Shown: positions 54,473-63,104 of the stretch, piece after piece | Numbering within the stretch: the stretch's first letter is position 1 | How the letters are laid out: each line of letters opens with the position of its first letter | NCBI GenBank assembly: GCA_023898405.1 | Contig: CP060221.1 | Location: 558,001 to 622,000, forward strand | Direction of reading: 5' to 3' | Length of the DNA: 64,000 nucleotides | Source of the DNA: Myxococcales bacterium | GTDB lineage: Bacteria; Myxococcota; UBA727; JABDBI01 | The notes under the pieces: generated by a model | What the model saw: the letters and a program-made list of their open reading frames with translations, nothing else | Databases searched by the model: none | Told to the model about the DNA's origin: nothing | Translations under genes and position numbers: made by a program

Positions 54473-56239
54473 ATGAAAATCGGTGTAAAATCTATTCAGA
54501 TATGTTTGTTTTTTCTTCTTTGCTCTTCACTCATGGCCATGCCCAAACCAGACCTAACCACCCTTCCTTGCCCTGAAGAAATTGAAGATAATGATCTTAG
54601 CTTAGTATCAGAAGCATTAAAACTTCAGGTGTATCAAGATTCCGATGATGCCAATCTCTATTACTATCTTCCACCCTTTCACGTTCGGCAATATAATGAA
54701 GGCGCTGCAACAGTAGCGCCATATAAATACAACATTGAAAATTTTGCTGAGGCGCGAATGAAAGTCGCCGACTACGAAAGCAGACGACAAAATTATTCGC
54801 AAGAAGAATTATCCAAGCTTGAGGAAAAAGTCCGAGATAATCGAAAATATGTTAGAGATGCACATGATAAATTAGAACATGCAATAGAAACAGGTAAAGA
54901 TGAGTTGATCGCGTTGAGAAAAAAATCTCTTGCCGATGAAGAAAATTATCTTGCAGAAAGCACTGCTGCGCTCGAGGAGCTACAAAACAAAATCGCCGAG
55001 GGCATCTACGTGCTCCCCTTTGGCATGGGTAGAGCATACTTTGATGATGCTTTGCATAACATCTCTGCAATGGGATCAAACTTTAGTTATTCAGACTCAA
55101 AAGATATTCAAGTCCTTTCTAGAGAATTTGACATTGAACTCAGTCGGCTTGCAAACTCATACGGTGGCTACATGTCATTTAATATCTATGGCGGATTTAC
55201 TAAAAAGCAGCTTGAAGCTTTGATACTCTATCGTACGAAATATCTTCCTGGAGTGAAAATAGTTCTCCTCCCCACTGAAGAATTACAATTCTTTCCTTTG
55301 ACCGAATGGCAAAAAGAATCTGGCGAGGAAAGTGGCAGACTCAGCCGAATGTTTCGTAGCATCAAGGGGATGGGTGACTATCTTGGCGCTAACATCACTA
55401 TAGATACAACTATTACAGGAGCCTCTGGCCTTGCCAACCATCTTGGTACTTTTATTCCTCCACTGGGAGTAAAGGCCATATTCAAGCAAAAACTCCATCC
55501 AGCAAAAGCTGTTCTCACTTGCGATTTTAGTAACGCCTTTTCTATCAAGGGGCGAACTGATATCAGGGATGGTTTGGTAATTTACGACAATGATATTACC
55601 CAAGTTTTAGATGCAAAAGATGACAGTTCGGGTGAACTGTGTAGCATAGAATACATAAGTGGCGATCCTCAATCAGCTCGATTCGAGGCCCTAAGAGAAA
55701 TCGAACGCACATTTGATCAATATGCTATAAAAAGAACACAGCTTTCCAGAGAAGAAAAAAACCAATACTTACACAAAATGCAAAAAGACATCAGCAGAAA
55801 TCGTGTGGTTCCTAATCGCAAATCTTTATGGTCCAAACTTGTGTCTTATATTTGGTGGGGTGAAAGATTATATGAAGCTGTTTCTTCTGCAGCGAGCTTT
55901 TACTGGCACACAGATATCAGAAATGTCGAAAATATTTCTCGGGTAAAATTCACGAAGAAAATTTCTATCAATGGTAGCGTGACTGTTGCTCGCCCTGCGG
56001 CTATTGATCTATGCCTTTTTTACAACAGCGAAATCGGAGCTTATGATCGCTGCACCAATAAAGAAACTGATACTGCTAAGCCTATGATGCAATCAATTGC
56101 TCATGCACAACAATCAAGCTCATGCCTCAACGAATTCAATCCTATAAGATGTGGCGAAAAAAGAGATGCATCTGGAGAGAGTTTAGGAAGAAAAGTCACC
56201 TCATGGGCACAGGATGACATAACTCCAGACGATATCTAA
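54473..56239 (+). CDS. Secreted coiled-coil protein, unknown function
   Basis: A 588-residue exported protein with signal peptide 1-22 and a strong GAGGAGGT just before the ATG at 54473. Residues about 85-170 form a charged coiled coil (SKLEEKVRDNRKYVRDAHDKL onward). The centre is beta/alpha with YGGYMSFNIYGGFTKKQLEAL, then GANITIDTTITGASGLANH and a KAVLTCDFSN region. Five Cys occur in the second half. No family recognised. A terminator follows. It is divergent from the lipoprotein at 53868. Confidence 0.65.
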   Translation: MKIGVKSIQICLFFLLCSSLMAMPKPDLTTLPCPEEIEDNDLSLVSEALKLQVYQDSDDANLYYYLPPFHVRQYNEGAATVAPYKYNIENFAEARMKVADYESRRQNYSQEELSKLEEKVRDNRKYVRDAHDKLEHAIETGKDELIALRKKSLADEENYLAESTAALEELQNKIAEGIYVLPFGMGRAYFDDALHNISAMGSNFSYSDSKDIQVLSREFDIELSRLANSYGGYMSFNIYGGFTKKQLEALILYRTKYLPGVKIVLLPTEELQFFPLTEWQKESGEESGRLSRMFRSIKGMGDYLGANITIDTTITGASGLANHLGTFIPPLGVKAIFKQKLHPAKAVLTCDFSNAFSIKGRTDIRDGLVIYDNDITQVLDAKDDSSGELCSIEYISGDPQSARFEALREIERTFDQYAIKRTQLSREEKNQYLHKMQKDISRNRVVPNRKSLWSKLVSYIWWGERLYEAVSSAASFYWHTDIRNVENISRVKFTKKISINGSVTVARPAAIDLCLFYNSEIGAYDRCTNKETDTAKPMMQSIAHAQQSSSCLNEFNPIRCGEKRDASGESLGRKVTSWAQDDITPDDI

Positions 56240-56268
56240 CGGGCAGAGTCTAAGACTCAATACGCATG

Positions 56269-56318
56269 AAAATGCTTTGACCAATATGTTTTGAACATGA
56301 AGGTCAGAGCATTTTTTT
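56269..56318 (+). terminator. Intrinsic terminator
   Basis: AAAATGCTTTGACC (56269-56282) pairs with GGTCAGAGCATTTT (56302-56315), with one T-G pair. An inner hairpin (CATGTT-like) lies in the loop, and a T run closes it. Confidence 0.75.
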
Positions 56319-56559
56319 ATTTATTTAAAATCTTCTCTATTAACAACAACAATAGATTAGAGCAAAGTACAAAAGTTAGATATGGCGCCAGAATACAGCA
56401 ATTAAACTCAGATATTCTTTGACATCCCGCGCAAATAAACTGACGATTTTAAGCACTTTCAAGATAGTTTGTAGGAACTGTACCTTCAATGCTAAAATAT
56501 TTTTCAATCATAATACACTGGTATTACCATACTTAAAAACTATTGCCCTGGTAGAAAAC

Positions 56560-57900
56560 ATGGAAGTAACACGAAGCAAGAGCATGAGCATAAATGCTCT
56601 TTTATCTATGTTGTTGATTGGAGCCTGCACTCTCAATAAACCTTTACCTACAACATATGAATCTCAGGTCGATCTAATTATTGTCGGAGCTGGAATTGCG
56701 GGACTGACAGCTGCAAAACAAATGCAAGAAGCTAAAAAAAGTTTTCTTGTTCTTGAAGCACAAGATCGAATCGGAGGCAGAACTATTGTCAATAAAGACT
56801 TTTTGATACCCATTGATTTAGGAGCCGCATGGTTTCATGGAGTAGAAGATAATCCTTTAGTGCAGATAGCCGATAAGATGGGTTTCAAGAGAGTAGATAC
56901 AAATTTAAGTGGTCCCATTTACATTGCTAATAGAAAAGCCTCTAAACTTGAGACAGATGCTTGTGAAAAAATCTACGAACAGCTTGAAAAAGCCATGGAC
57001 AAACAGATTGAATCAGGACGAGATGTTCCTATAAGCGCGCTTTTACCCAAAGATAAAAAATGTGCCGATTTGGTAGCTTCAAATATTGGTCCTTTCGAAA
57101 ATGGTGCCGAGATTGAAAAAGTTTCAAGTATTGCTGCCGGCCTTTTTGAAACAGGTAACGATGATTTCATTAAAGAAGGGCTTGGCACATTTGTGGAAAG
57201 CTTTGGCAAAAATGTTCCTGTAAGACTTAACTCTATTGTAAATAAAATTGAATATGGTCCAAGCGGCGTGCGAGTCAGTCTGATGAGCGGCGAGAAATTT
57301 TTTGCTCGCCGGGTACTTGTAACCGTTTCTACCGGCGTGCTTGCTTCAGGAACAATTTATTTTGATCCCCCCCTACCAAACTGGAAACAAGAAGCTATCA
57401 AAAAACTTCCTATGGGCCTGCTCAATAAAGTTGTTTTGCAATTTAAAAAAGATATCTTTGAGGATACGCCGAAAAATTCATGGGTACTATGGGATGGCCC
57501 GGGCAATGATAATGTCGCCTTCGTGATTCGCCCTTTCGATACTCCTATTGCAGTAGCATTTTACGGCGGTGAACAAGCCAAAAATTTTGAGCAAGATGAT
57601 GCAGCTGCAATTGATCATGCTAAAAGAGTTTTAGAAAAAATGTACGGTAGTAAGGTTGAGATAGAACTGGAAAAATCTGCTCTAACAAAATGGGGAAAAA
57701 ATCCCTGGAGTTTAGGCGCATATTCGTATGTGACCCCAGGAGCATCTACCACCCATAACACTTTACTAAAGCCCGTGGATGAACGACTATTTTTTTCTGG
57801 TGAAGCTTGTTCTTCACCTAAGCACAATGGCACTGTGCACGGGGCCTATGAGTCAAGCATACGTGCGAGCAAATTATTTTTGCGTAGTTTAGCTGAATAA
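56560..57900 (+). CDS. Flavin amine oxidase (MAO-type), predicted lipoprotein
   Basis: A 446-residue FAD enzyme of the monoamine/polyamine oxidase family. After a lipobox (LLIGAC) it has the dinucleotide fold LIIVGAGIAGLTAAKQM, EAQDRIGGRTI, LGAAWFHG, a middle substrate domain, and the C-terminal FAD loop FSGEACSSPKHNGTVHGAYESSIRAS. Oxidises amines to aldehydes with H2O2. Start is uncertain: ATG 56560 or 56584, neither with a strong ribosome site. The lipid anchor is unusual for this family and suggests periplasmic use of amines. Confidence 0.85.
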   Translation: MEVTRSKSMSINALLSMLLIGACTLNKPLPTTYESQVDLIIVGAGIAGLTAAKQMQEAKKSFLVLEAQDRIGGRTIVNKDFLIPIDLGAAWFHGVEDNPLVQIADKMGFKRVDTNLSGPIYIANRKASKLETDACEKIYEQLEKAMDKQIESGRDVPISALLPKDKKCADLVASNIGPFENGAEIEKVSSIAAGLFETGNDDFIKEGLGTFVESFGKNVPVRLNSIVNKIEYGPSGVRVSLMSGEKFFARRVLVTVSTGVLASGTIYFDPPLPNWKQEAIKKLPMGLLNKVVLQFKKDIFEDTPKNSWVLWDGPGNDNVAFVIRPFDTPIAVAFYGGEQAKNFEQDDAAAIDHAKRVLEKMYGSKVEIELEKSALTKWGKNPWSLGAYSYVTPGASTTHNTLLKPVDERLFFSGEACSSPKHNGTVHGAYESSIRASKLFLRSLAE

Positions 57901-58218
57901 ATTTATTTCGGGTGTGCCTGTGAATTTTACTTAAAAATTTTTGGGCACTTTTTAATGCATAGGTATTTTTAGGTTGACAGAAAAAATCATAGACCGATTT
58001 ACCATCAAATGCTTAGATGCTTAGTCCCGAACTGTAATGGCTTATCTTAAGAGCAAAGGCTATGAACATAATCCAATAACCTGTCGTTCTTGGATGTTTA
58101 TTGCAATGGCAAGGAACATGCTACGACGGATCAACAAAGCCATACCCTCTATTCAGGGAATATTATTTAAGTTTTACTGCTTAAGTGACGGAATTATAAA
58201 AATTAAAGGGAGATAAGT
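57901..58218 (+). other. Gene-poor stretch with a 59-residue frame of unclear origin
   Basis: This 318-base stretch holds a frame at 58037-58216 (MAYLKSKGYEHNPITCRSW onward), basic, without a clear ribosome site, ending just before the ribosome site of the next gene. The amino acid pattern could be a scrap of a transposase, but I cannot name a family. No hairpin or other signal is obvious. Confidence 0.3.
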
Positions 58219-58443
58219 TTGAAAAAACTATTTATTTGTCTTTTAATGATAGTTCATCATGCTTTTATAAAAGCTGTAAATGAAGAAGAATCGTCTTTAA
58301 AAGAAAACAAAAAATCTGAACATTCACTTCAACCCAATTCCCCGGAAGATTCGCTAAATATTTTTTTTAAGAGCTGCCCTAAATTGAGCTTTGCTTCTGA
58401 AAAGAGCGTTAAAAAAAAAGAAAAAATTCAGAACAACTTTTAG
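58219..58443 (+). CDS. N-terminal part of a secreted protein split by a frame change
   Basis: Starts with TTG at 58219 with GGGAG 6 bases upstream. It encodes a signal peptide (MKKLFICLLMIVHHAF) and a Glu/Ser-rich linker, and stops at 58443 shortly after an A9 run (58411-58419). The adjacent frame opens at 58413 and continues for 360 codons, so this is probably the front of one 426-residue protein (58219-59498). One extra A in the A9 run would fuse the two and create KKKRKN at residues 65-70. Confidence 0.6.
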   Translation: MKKLFICLLMIVHHAFIKAVNEEESSLKENKKSEHSLQPNSPEDSLNIFFKSCPKLSFASEKSVKKKEKIQNNF

Positions 58444-59498
58444 ATCTTTATAAAGGTACGAAGTTAGTATATCAGCCCCCTAACTCTGAACGTTCTTTAC
58501 AACAAAGCAGCAAAAGACAACAAAAAGAAGAACGTATCCAACTTTATTCTTTTTTCTACTTAAAATCTTTATGCATTTGCACAACACTTAAAGTTTGTCC
58601 TTATGATTATGTCGCTAATCTGGTCAAAACAGAGAAAAAAAACTGGATAATAATTAAAAATTTCACTAGAGAAAGCACAAACTTTGGTAGAGATTTAAAC
58701 TATTTGCGCCGTATTTTTTACCATAAGACTAAAGAAGAACTTGCTCGTTTAGTTCATGATAATTTAGATTTTTTGAAAAATCCTCGTAATAATCATGAAC
58801 AATTTTCGCTTTTATACCAAAATCTGCGAGAGGATAATTTTTTTGAGACTCACAAAAAACACCAAAAACTTTCTAAGAAATTTCATAATGAGCAAAAATC
58901 TTACCTACTCTTCCTCAAAAAAATTTTGCTACCCATAGTGATTACAGCGCCTCAAGAAGTGAAGGATTATTTTAACACCTTAGTAAAACTTTCCGAATAC
59001 GACTATCAAAAAAATGGCAGTGACTACGAAAAAAAAATAAGCTTTGGCCCCAGGGAACTTTATTTTTCTGTGTTCATTCTTTATGTTTTAAGCCCGGTTT
59101 ATAAAGACTTTGAAACATTTGAGTTGATGCCTGATACTGTGATTTGTTTAGAGGCTGAAAAAAAAGCCATGAAGAAAAACCAAAATAAGCGCCCCAAAAA
59201 CTTAAAAAGTAAAAAGGGAAAAAAATTTATTCACGTTGTAGTGAAAGAAATAAGAAAAATAAAAGATGAAAACCTCAAAGAAAAAAGCATACAATTACAA
59301 AAGCTTCTACTGAAAAGCTTTAATTTAAGCAGCGAGCAAAAAGACTTTTCGGGATATAAAGATTTTGTGGGCGCCTTTTATAATATGCTAGAGGATGAAG
59401 ACGCTCAAATTTTTAAAGAGCTTAATGAGCTCAAAAAATCTATCATAAAAATTTTTTACGACGTTAATTCTCTGTCTAGAATTGACATATTAGACTAA
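58413..59498 (+). CDS. C-terminal part of the split secreted protein
   Basis: An open frame from 58413 to 59498 in the -1 frame relative to the upstream piece. Up to 58704 it contains no ATG and no credible start, and the TTG at 58704 has no ribosome site. It therefore likely depends on frameshifting or transcriptional slippage at the A9 run, or is the rear of a recent pseudogene. The sequence is helical and very Lys-rich (KKAMKKNQNKRPKNLKSKKGKK), with no recognised domain. Codon content is AT-rich like the phosphatase at 20233. Confidence 0.55.
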   Translation, partial: KKRKNSEQLLDLYKGTKLVYQPPNSERSLQQSSKRQQKEERIQLYSFFYLKSLCICTTLKVCPYDYVANLVKTEKKNWIIIKNFTRESTNFGRDLNYLRRIFYHKTKEELARLVHDNLDFLKNPRNNHEQFSLLYQNLREDNFFETHKKHQKLSKKFHNEQKSYLLFLKKILLPIVITAPQEVKDYFNTLVKLSEYDYQKNGSDYEKKISFGPRELYFSVFILYVLSPVYKDFETFELMPDTVICLEAEKKAMKKNQNKRPKNLKSKKGKKFIHVVVKEIRKIKDENLKEKSIQLQKLLLKSFNLSSEQKDFSGYKDFVGAFYNMLEDEDAQIFKELNELKKSIIKIFYDVNSLSRIDILD

Positions 59499-59532
59499 GA
59501 GAAATTCATTTTAAATCCCAACAATTCTAAAA

Positions 59533-59882
59533 ATGGTTCTGTCGCAACTACAAATGAATTTGTTGAACAGACTTCTATCGTGCCCTCTATAACAAATTGA
59601 GTTTTTTCGAGAACGAGGTTTGAGGGCAGGGCATGACCGCTTATTTACCACTTTTTGTCCATGCTATTAGCCTTTTGGTATAGAGCATTATTTCACCGAT
59701 GGCTGGGGCGGACGTGAACGCTAGATCAGCACAGAGCAGCTATCAATGGAAAAGGCGAATAGGGAGGATGCATCTTACTCTGTGCACAAGAATCAAGCGC
59801 CTGATGGAAAAACTACTGCTTTTCAAAGTCTGAAAGAATGCGCGATATCGTTATAGGTCTATTTATCAATGCACATGATTTT
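59533..59882 (+). pseudogene. IS1-family transposase (InsB) remnant
   Basis: The 59499-59931 stretch has no intact gene. Fragments of an IS1-type transposase occur in three frames: YFTDGWG (59689-59709), RIGRMHLTLCTRIKRLMEK (59756-59812), and MRDIVIGLFINAHDF (59838-59882). These are the order and wording of the InsB catalytic tail (HLTLRTRIKRL, DIVIGLFIN). At least two frameshifts and a TAG inactivate it. GGTTCTGTCGCAAC at 59533 also resembles an IS6-type terminal repeat, so two elements may be layered. Confidence 0.7.
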
Positions 59883-59931
59883 TGCCCCGCTATATGATTT
59901 CAACATTTTATGTACATAATCCACCGATATA

Positions 59932-60867
59932 TCATCTATCGTCTCCAATTATGGATATGGCAGACTCTACAACGTCCCATACATATGAAAGCTCAGCGTC
60001 TGTGATGCAAAAGGGTGGCATGATGTAGACTATATTTCCAATCGGTCGTAAAAAGACACCGTGCTTCATGCAGTATGATGAAATAAGCTGCGAAGCAGAT
60101 GAGAGATAACCGTCACGTCCATGCAATTCTAATATGGCGATAGTGCCACACATTCGCTTTTCTTTTATCAATGAACTCTTAATATTTTCTATTCGATGGC
60201 GGTGCAGTTGCTCAATCGAAGATACGCTTTTCTCAACACTATCTCCCATGAGCTGTAAATTCGCAGCTGCAGCAGCGCAACTAAGGGGATTCGCAGTAAA
60301 TGTATGGCCATGAAAAAAGGTCCTTGCTTTATCATCATGCCAAAATTGCTGAAATACTTTGTCGTGACATAGCGTAAGTGAAAGCGGCAAAAATCCGCCA
60401 GTGAGGCCTTTGGATAGACACAAAATATCAGGCACAAAATTGAGCGCTTCAAATGCAAAGCGGTATCCTGTTCGATAAAATCCAGTCATCACTTCGTCAA
60501 AAATTACCAAGATGCCTTTTGCACGTGCAGCCTTAAGTACGTCGGTTGAACCATTATCAGAAAAAAATGCAGCGACAAATTCTTCGGGAAGCATATGGCT
60601 AAGCTCATCTAACAATGCACGTGCTGGCGCATGAGTGAAATTAGCAAACACAATTTGGTCAAGTCTTTCAGCCGCTACCTTTACCGCATTAACAATATGA
60701 GGGTGGCAATGACCATGCGTAATAACCCACCACGACGCAATTGCATCAATGTAACGCTTGCCATTTCTATCAAATAAAAGACTATCCTTTGCCTTTACAA
60801 TTTCGATGGGCTCACTCGCTGATTTCAAATGGGTAAAAGGACGAAAACTAGCGAGTGTACGATTCAT
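59932..60867 (-). CDS. bioA: BioA-type DAPA aminotransferase with internal deletion
   Basis: An aminotransferase III of biotin synthesis (KAPA + SAM to DAPA). Only 311 residues against about 425 usual. Both ends align: FRPFTHLKSASEP, ASWWVITHGHCHP, SDNGS (103-107), FDEVMTGFYRTG, the PLP Lys153 in LSKGLTGG, HGHTFTANPLSCAAA, and RPIGNIVYIMPP. After SDNGSTDV the sequence jumps to LKAARAKGILVIFDE. About 115-120 residues are lost in frame, including the region of E. coli Tyr144 that stacks on PLP and much of the dimer core. Its start overlaps gene X by 20 bases. Probably inactive, or an unusual minimal form. Confidence 0.85.
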   Translation of the reverse strand: MNRTLASFRPFTHLKSASEPIEIVKAKDSLLFDRNGKRYIDAIASWWVITHGHCHPHIVNAVKVAAERLDQIVFANFTHAPARALLDELSHMLPEEFVAAFFSDNGSTDVLKAARAKGILVIFDEVMTGFYRTGYRFAFEALNFVPDILCLSKGLTGGFLPLSLTLCHDKVFQQFWHDDKARTFFHGHTFTANPLSCAAAAANLQLMGDSVEKSVSSIEQLHRHRIENIKSSLIKEKRMCGTIAILELHGRDGYLSSASQLISSYCMKHGVFLRPIGNIVYIMPPFCITDAELSYVWDVVESAISIIGDDR

Positions 60868-61444
60868 ATGAGTCTAACCTTTGTACAAGTAATTCAAGCC
60901 ATTCATGAAAACATTCTTCCTCATAGGCGAGATAGAAATATTGCTTGGCTTCAAGTGCGGGATCCAAGTCAATGAGCATGCACTTGATTGTTTGAAGATG
61001 ACGCTCTTCTTGATTGATGATCGGGCTTAGTTGAAACATTTCACGCTTCTTTAATTGATTTTGATATGCACCATAGAGTTTAAGTGCGCGAGTTTCGATC
61101 AGATATGAAGTAAGCAAATAGGCATAACGTGTACTTGATGCTTGCTCAGAACTTTTGGCATCAATTTTTTGAAAATAGTTTTTTGCAGCATGCTTTTCAA
61201 GCATACACGCTGCTGAAAAATTGCTGACATCAAGTGTGAATTTTTTTCGCGCAATTTTCTTAAGAATGAGTGCATGACGAATTTCCTCAGCCATATGCTC
61301 AAGCACCGAATAGTCAACGTCTTCTTCCCACTGGCTCTTCATCATCTTGCGCGCACCAACATACTCCAGATAGCTAAGGGTATTCAGCCAAAGTGCGTGC
61401 AGTTTATCGTTACTAATAATACGATCCAAAATATCATCAATCAT
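60848..61444 (-). CDS. Ferritin-like di-iron protein embedded in the biotin operon (gene X)
   Basis: A 198-residue helical protein without signal peptide. Four helices carry the canonical di-iron carboxylate set: Glu27 (SYLEYVGARK), Glu54-x-x-His57 (EEIRH), Glu117 (LIETRALKLY) and Glu146-x-x-His149 (QEERH). An extra EECFHEW helix closes the C-terminus. This is the E...ExxH...E...ExxH pattern of ferritin-like oxidases. The ATG at 61444 has GGGAG 8 bases upstream and overlaps the bioD stop by 1 base (TGATG); its end overlaps bioA by 20. So it is coupled inside bioB-F-D-X-A. I know no standard biotin enzyme of this fold. It lacks a SAM motif (not BioC) and a GxSxG motif (not BioH). Confidence 0.8.
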   Translation of the reverse strand: MIDDILDRIISNDKLHALWLNTLSYLEYVGARKMMKSQWEEDVDYSVLEHMAEEIRHALILKKIARKKFTLDVSNFSAACMLEKHAAKNYFQKIDAKSSEQASSTRYAYLLTSYLIETRALKLYGAYQNQLKKREMFQLSPIINQEERHLQTIKCMLIDLDPALEAKQYFYLAYEEECFHEWLELLVQRLDSYESYTR

Positions 61445-62019
61445 CAAATCAACTCCCAGGACAGATTTTTTATATCGCTATAGTGAAAGGTTGAGATACA
61501 AGTTCGATTTTGCAGGTCCATTTGATTGAGCGAGTTTGGCTTGCCAAACAATATGATGCACGAAATGGGAATACGCCTGTCCTCAAGCGCATTCACACTT
61601 TGTAGGGTATGAGTTAAGGTCCCGAGCTCTGAGCGCGCAACTAATATGGTCGTGAGTTTCAAAAACGCAATGAGATCAACAATGGTTTCACTTTCGTTGA
61701 TCGGACTTAAAACACCACCAGCGCCTTCAACAATCAAACGGCCTTTGTTGATTTTTTCGCTGACGGATATACGAGAAATTTCGATTCTTCTTCCTTCAGC
61801 TTGTGCTGCTTGGTTTGGAGAAAGAGGACTCGTTAATAGATAGTCCTCATCAAAGACACGTTCTGAACCTATAAGGGATCGTATCAGATCGGAATCCGTC
61901 GGAGAACCAGACTGAATTGGCTTAAAATAATTCGCTCCGAACTTAAGAGTCAGTAAGGCTGATACCATGGTTTTTCCCACGTCAGTTCCAGTACCTGTGA
62001 CAAAGCGCGTGTGATTCAT
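61444..62019 (-). CDS. bioD: Dethiobiotin synthetase
   Basis: A 191-residue ATP-dependent carboxylase closing the ureido ring of dethiobiotin. P-loop VTGTGTDVGKTMVSALL, the substrate Lys in YFKPIQSGSPTDSD, and VEGAGGVLSPI are present. It is shorter than E. coli BioD (225), with the losses at the C-terminal end. Its ATG overlaps the bioF stop (ATGA). Confidence 0.93.
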   Translation of the reverse strand: MNHTRFVTGTGTDVGKTMVSALLTLKFGANYFKPIQSGSPTDSDLIRSLIGSERVFDEDYLLTSPLSPNQAAQAEGRRIEISRISVSEKINKGRLIVEGAGGVLSPINESETIVDLIAFLKLTTILVARSELGTLTHTLQSVNALEDRRIPISCIILFGKPNSLNQMDLQNRTCISTFHYSDIKNLSWELI

Positions 62020-63104
62020 AAAATACCTTCGAGTTCTTTCTGTAAACGATCGATTTGCTCGCTCGTATTGCCACTATGAAGCGTGATACGCAGCTGCACA
62101 CGATCTTTTGGCACAGATGGATAGCGAAAAACGGCAATATCGAAGCCATTTTGAGCCATATGTTCCCGGATAAAAAGCGCGCATTGATCGTTGTTCACTG
62201 AAACGGATATAATAGGACTCTTAGTTTTAAGAATGCCACGTGCATGCGCGATGTTTTCAAATAGACGTTCTCGGAGAACTGACTCATTTTGAATACGTCG
62301 TAAAACTGCATGTACATGCGCAGTCAAATAAGGTGGCGGCGCAGTTGTACAAATAAAAGATCGACTGAGATTTTTGATGATTTCATAAACTTTATTGCTA
62401 CATGCAACAAATGATCCGAAAGACCCAAGAGCCTTACCACATGAATGTGTGCTCACAATATGGTCTCCTCGATACAAAAGTTCTTCAAGCAAACCAGCAC
62501 CAGACTTCCCGAATACTCCGGTCGCGTGCGCCTCGTCCACCATCAAAAATGCTTGATATTTTCGTGCGAGAAAATCAAGTGATGCGATATCACTCATCTG
62601 ACCGCTGGTACTAAAAATACTCTCCGTAATAATTGCACGCGGCTTGTTTGAATCTTTTTTTAACGCATCTTCAAGATGATCAAGATCACCGTGTCGATAA
62701 AGAAATTTATCGCCATTACTAAGCCTTACTCCATCAATAATACTTGCATGATTAAACTCGTCAGAAAAGATTATGCATCCCGAAAAAAGTATAGATATCG
62801 CTGCCAAATTTGCTTGGTAGCCGTTGGCGAAAAACAGAGCACAGGGTCGATTAACAAAGCGAGCGAATCTTTCTTCAAGCTTAAGCAGATTTTCAGAGTT
62901 ACCCGATACAAGCCGAGATCCTGTAGAACACCAGGTATTTTCATGCGAAAAAAACTGCGAAAGCTCTTTTTTGATATCTGGATCTGATTTTAATGACAGA
63001 TAATCATTCGAGCAGAAATCAATACCGTTCAGCACACGAAAATCACGTTGACACTTCTCAGCCCTTTGATGAAGAAAAAAAACATGATGATCAGCAGAAA
63101 ACAT
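62016..63104 (-). CDS. bioF: 8-amino-7-oxononanoate synthase
   Basis: A PLP enzyme joining pimeloyl thioester and alanine to make KAPA. Motifs: NGIDFCSNDYLSLKSD, GSRLVSGNS, DEFNHASIIDG, VDEAHATGVFGKSG and the PLP Lys in STHSCGKALGSFGSFVA. About 362 residues with ATG 63104 as start, chosen for GGA 8 bases upstream; longer starts up to 63140 overlap bioB more deeply. Overlaps the bioB 3' end by about 14 bases. Confidence 0.93.
   Translation of the reverse strand: MFSADHHVFFLHQRAEKCQRDFRVLNGIDFCSNDYLSLKSDPDIKKELSQFFSHENTWCSTGSRLVSGNSENLLKLEERFARFVNRPCALFFANGYQANLAAISILFSGCIIFSDEFNHASIIDGVRLSNGDKFLYRHGDLDHLEDALKKDSNKPRAIITESIFSTSGQMSDIASLDFLARKYQAFLMVDEAHATGVFGKSGAGLLEELLYRGDHIVSTHSCGKALGSFGSFVACSNKVYEIIKNLSRSFICTTAPPPYLTAHVHAVLRRIQNESVLRERLFENIAHARGILKTKSPIISVSVNNDQCALFIREHMAQNGFDIAVFRYPSVPKDRVQLRITLHSGNTSEQIDRLQKELEGIL

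Noticed and set aside
58413..58443. Classical A-AAA-AAG ribosomal slip site
   Set aside because: The reading frame over the A9 run is AAA AAA AAA GAA, so the heptamer is not aligned with the zero frame; transcriptional slippage or a sequence error fits better.
60848..61444. Gene X as BioC methyltransferase or BioH-type esterase
   Set aside because: No GxGxG SAM-binding motif and no GxSxG nucleophile; the helical ExxH pattern points to a di-iron protein.
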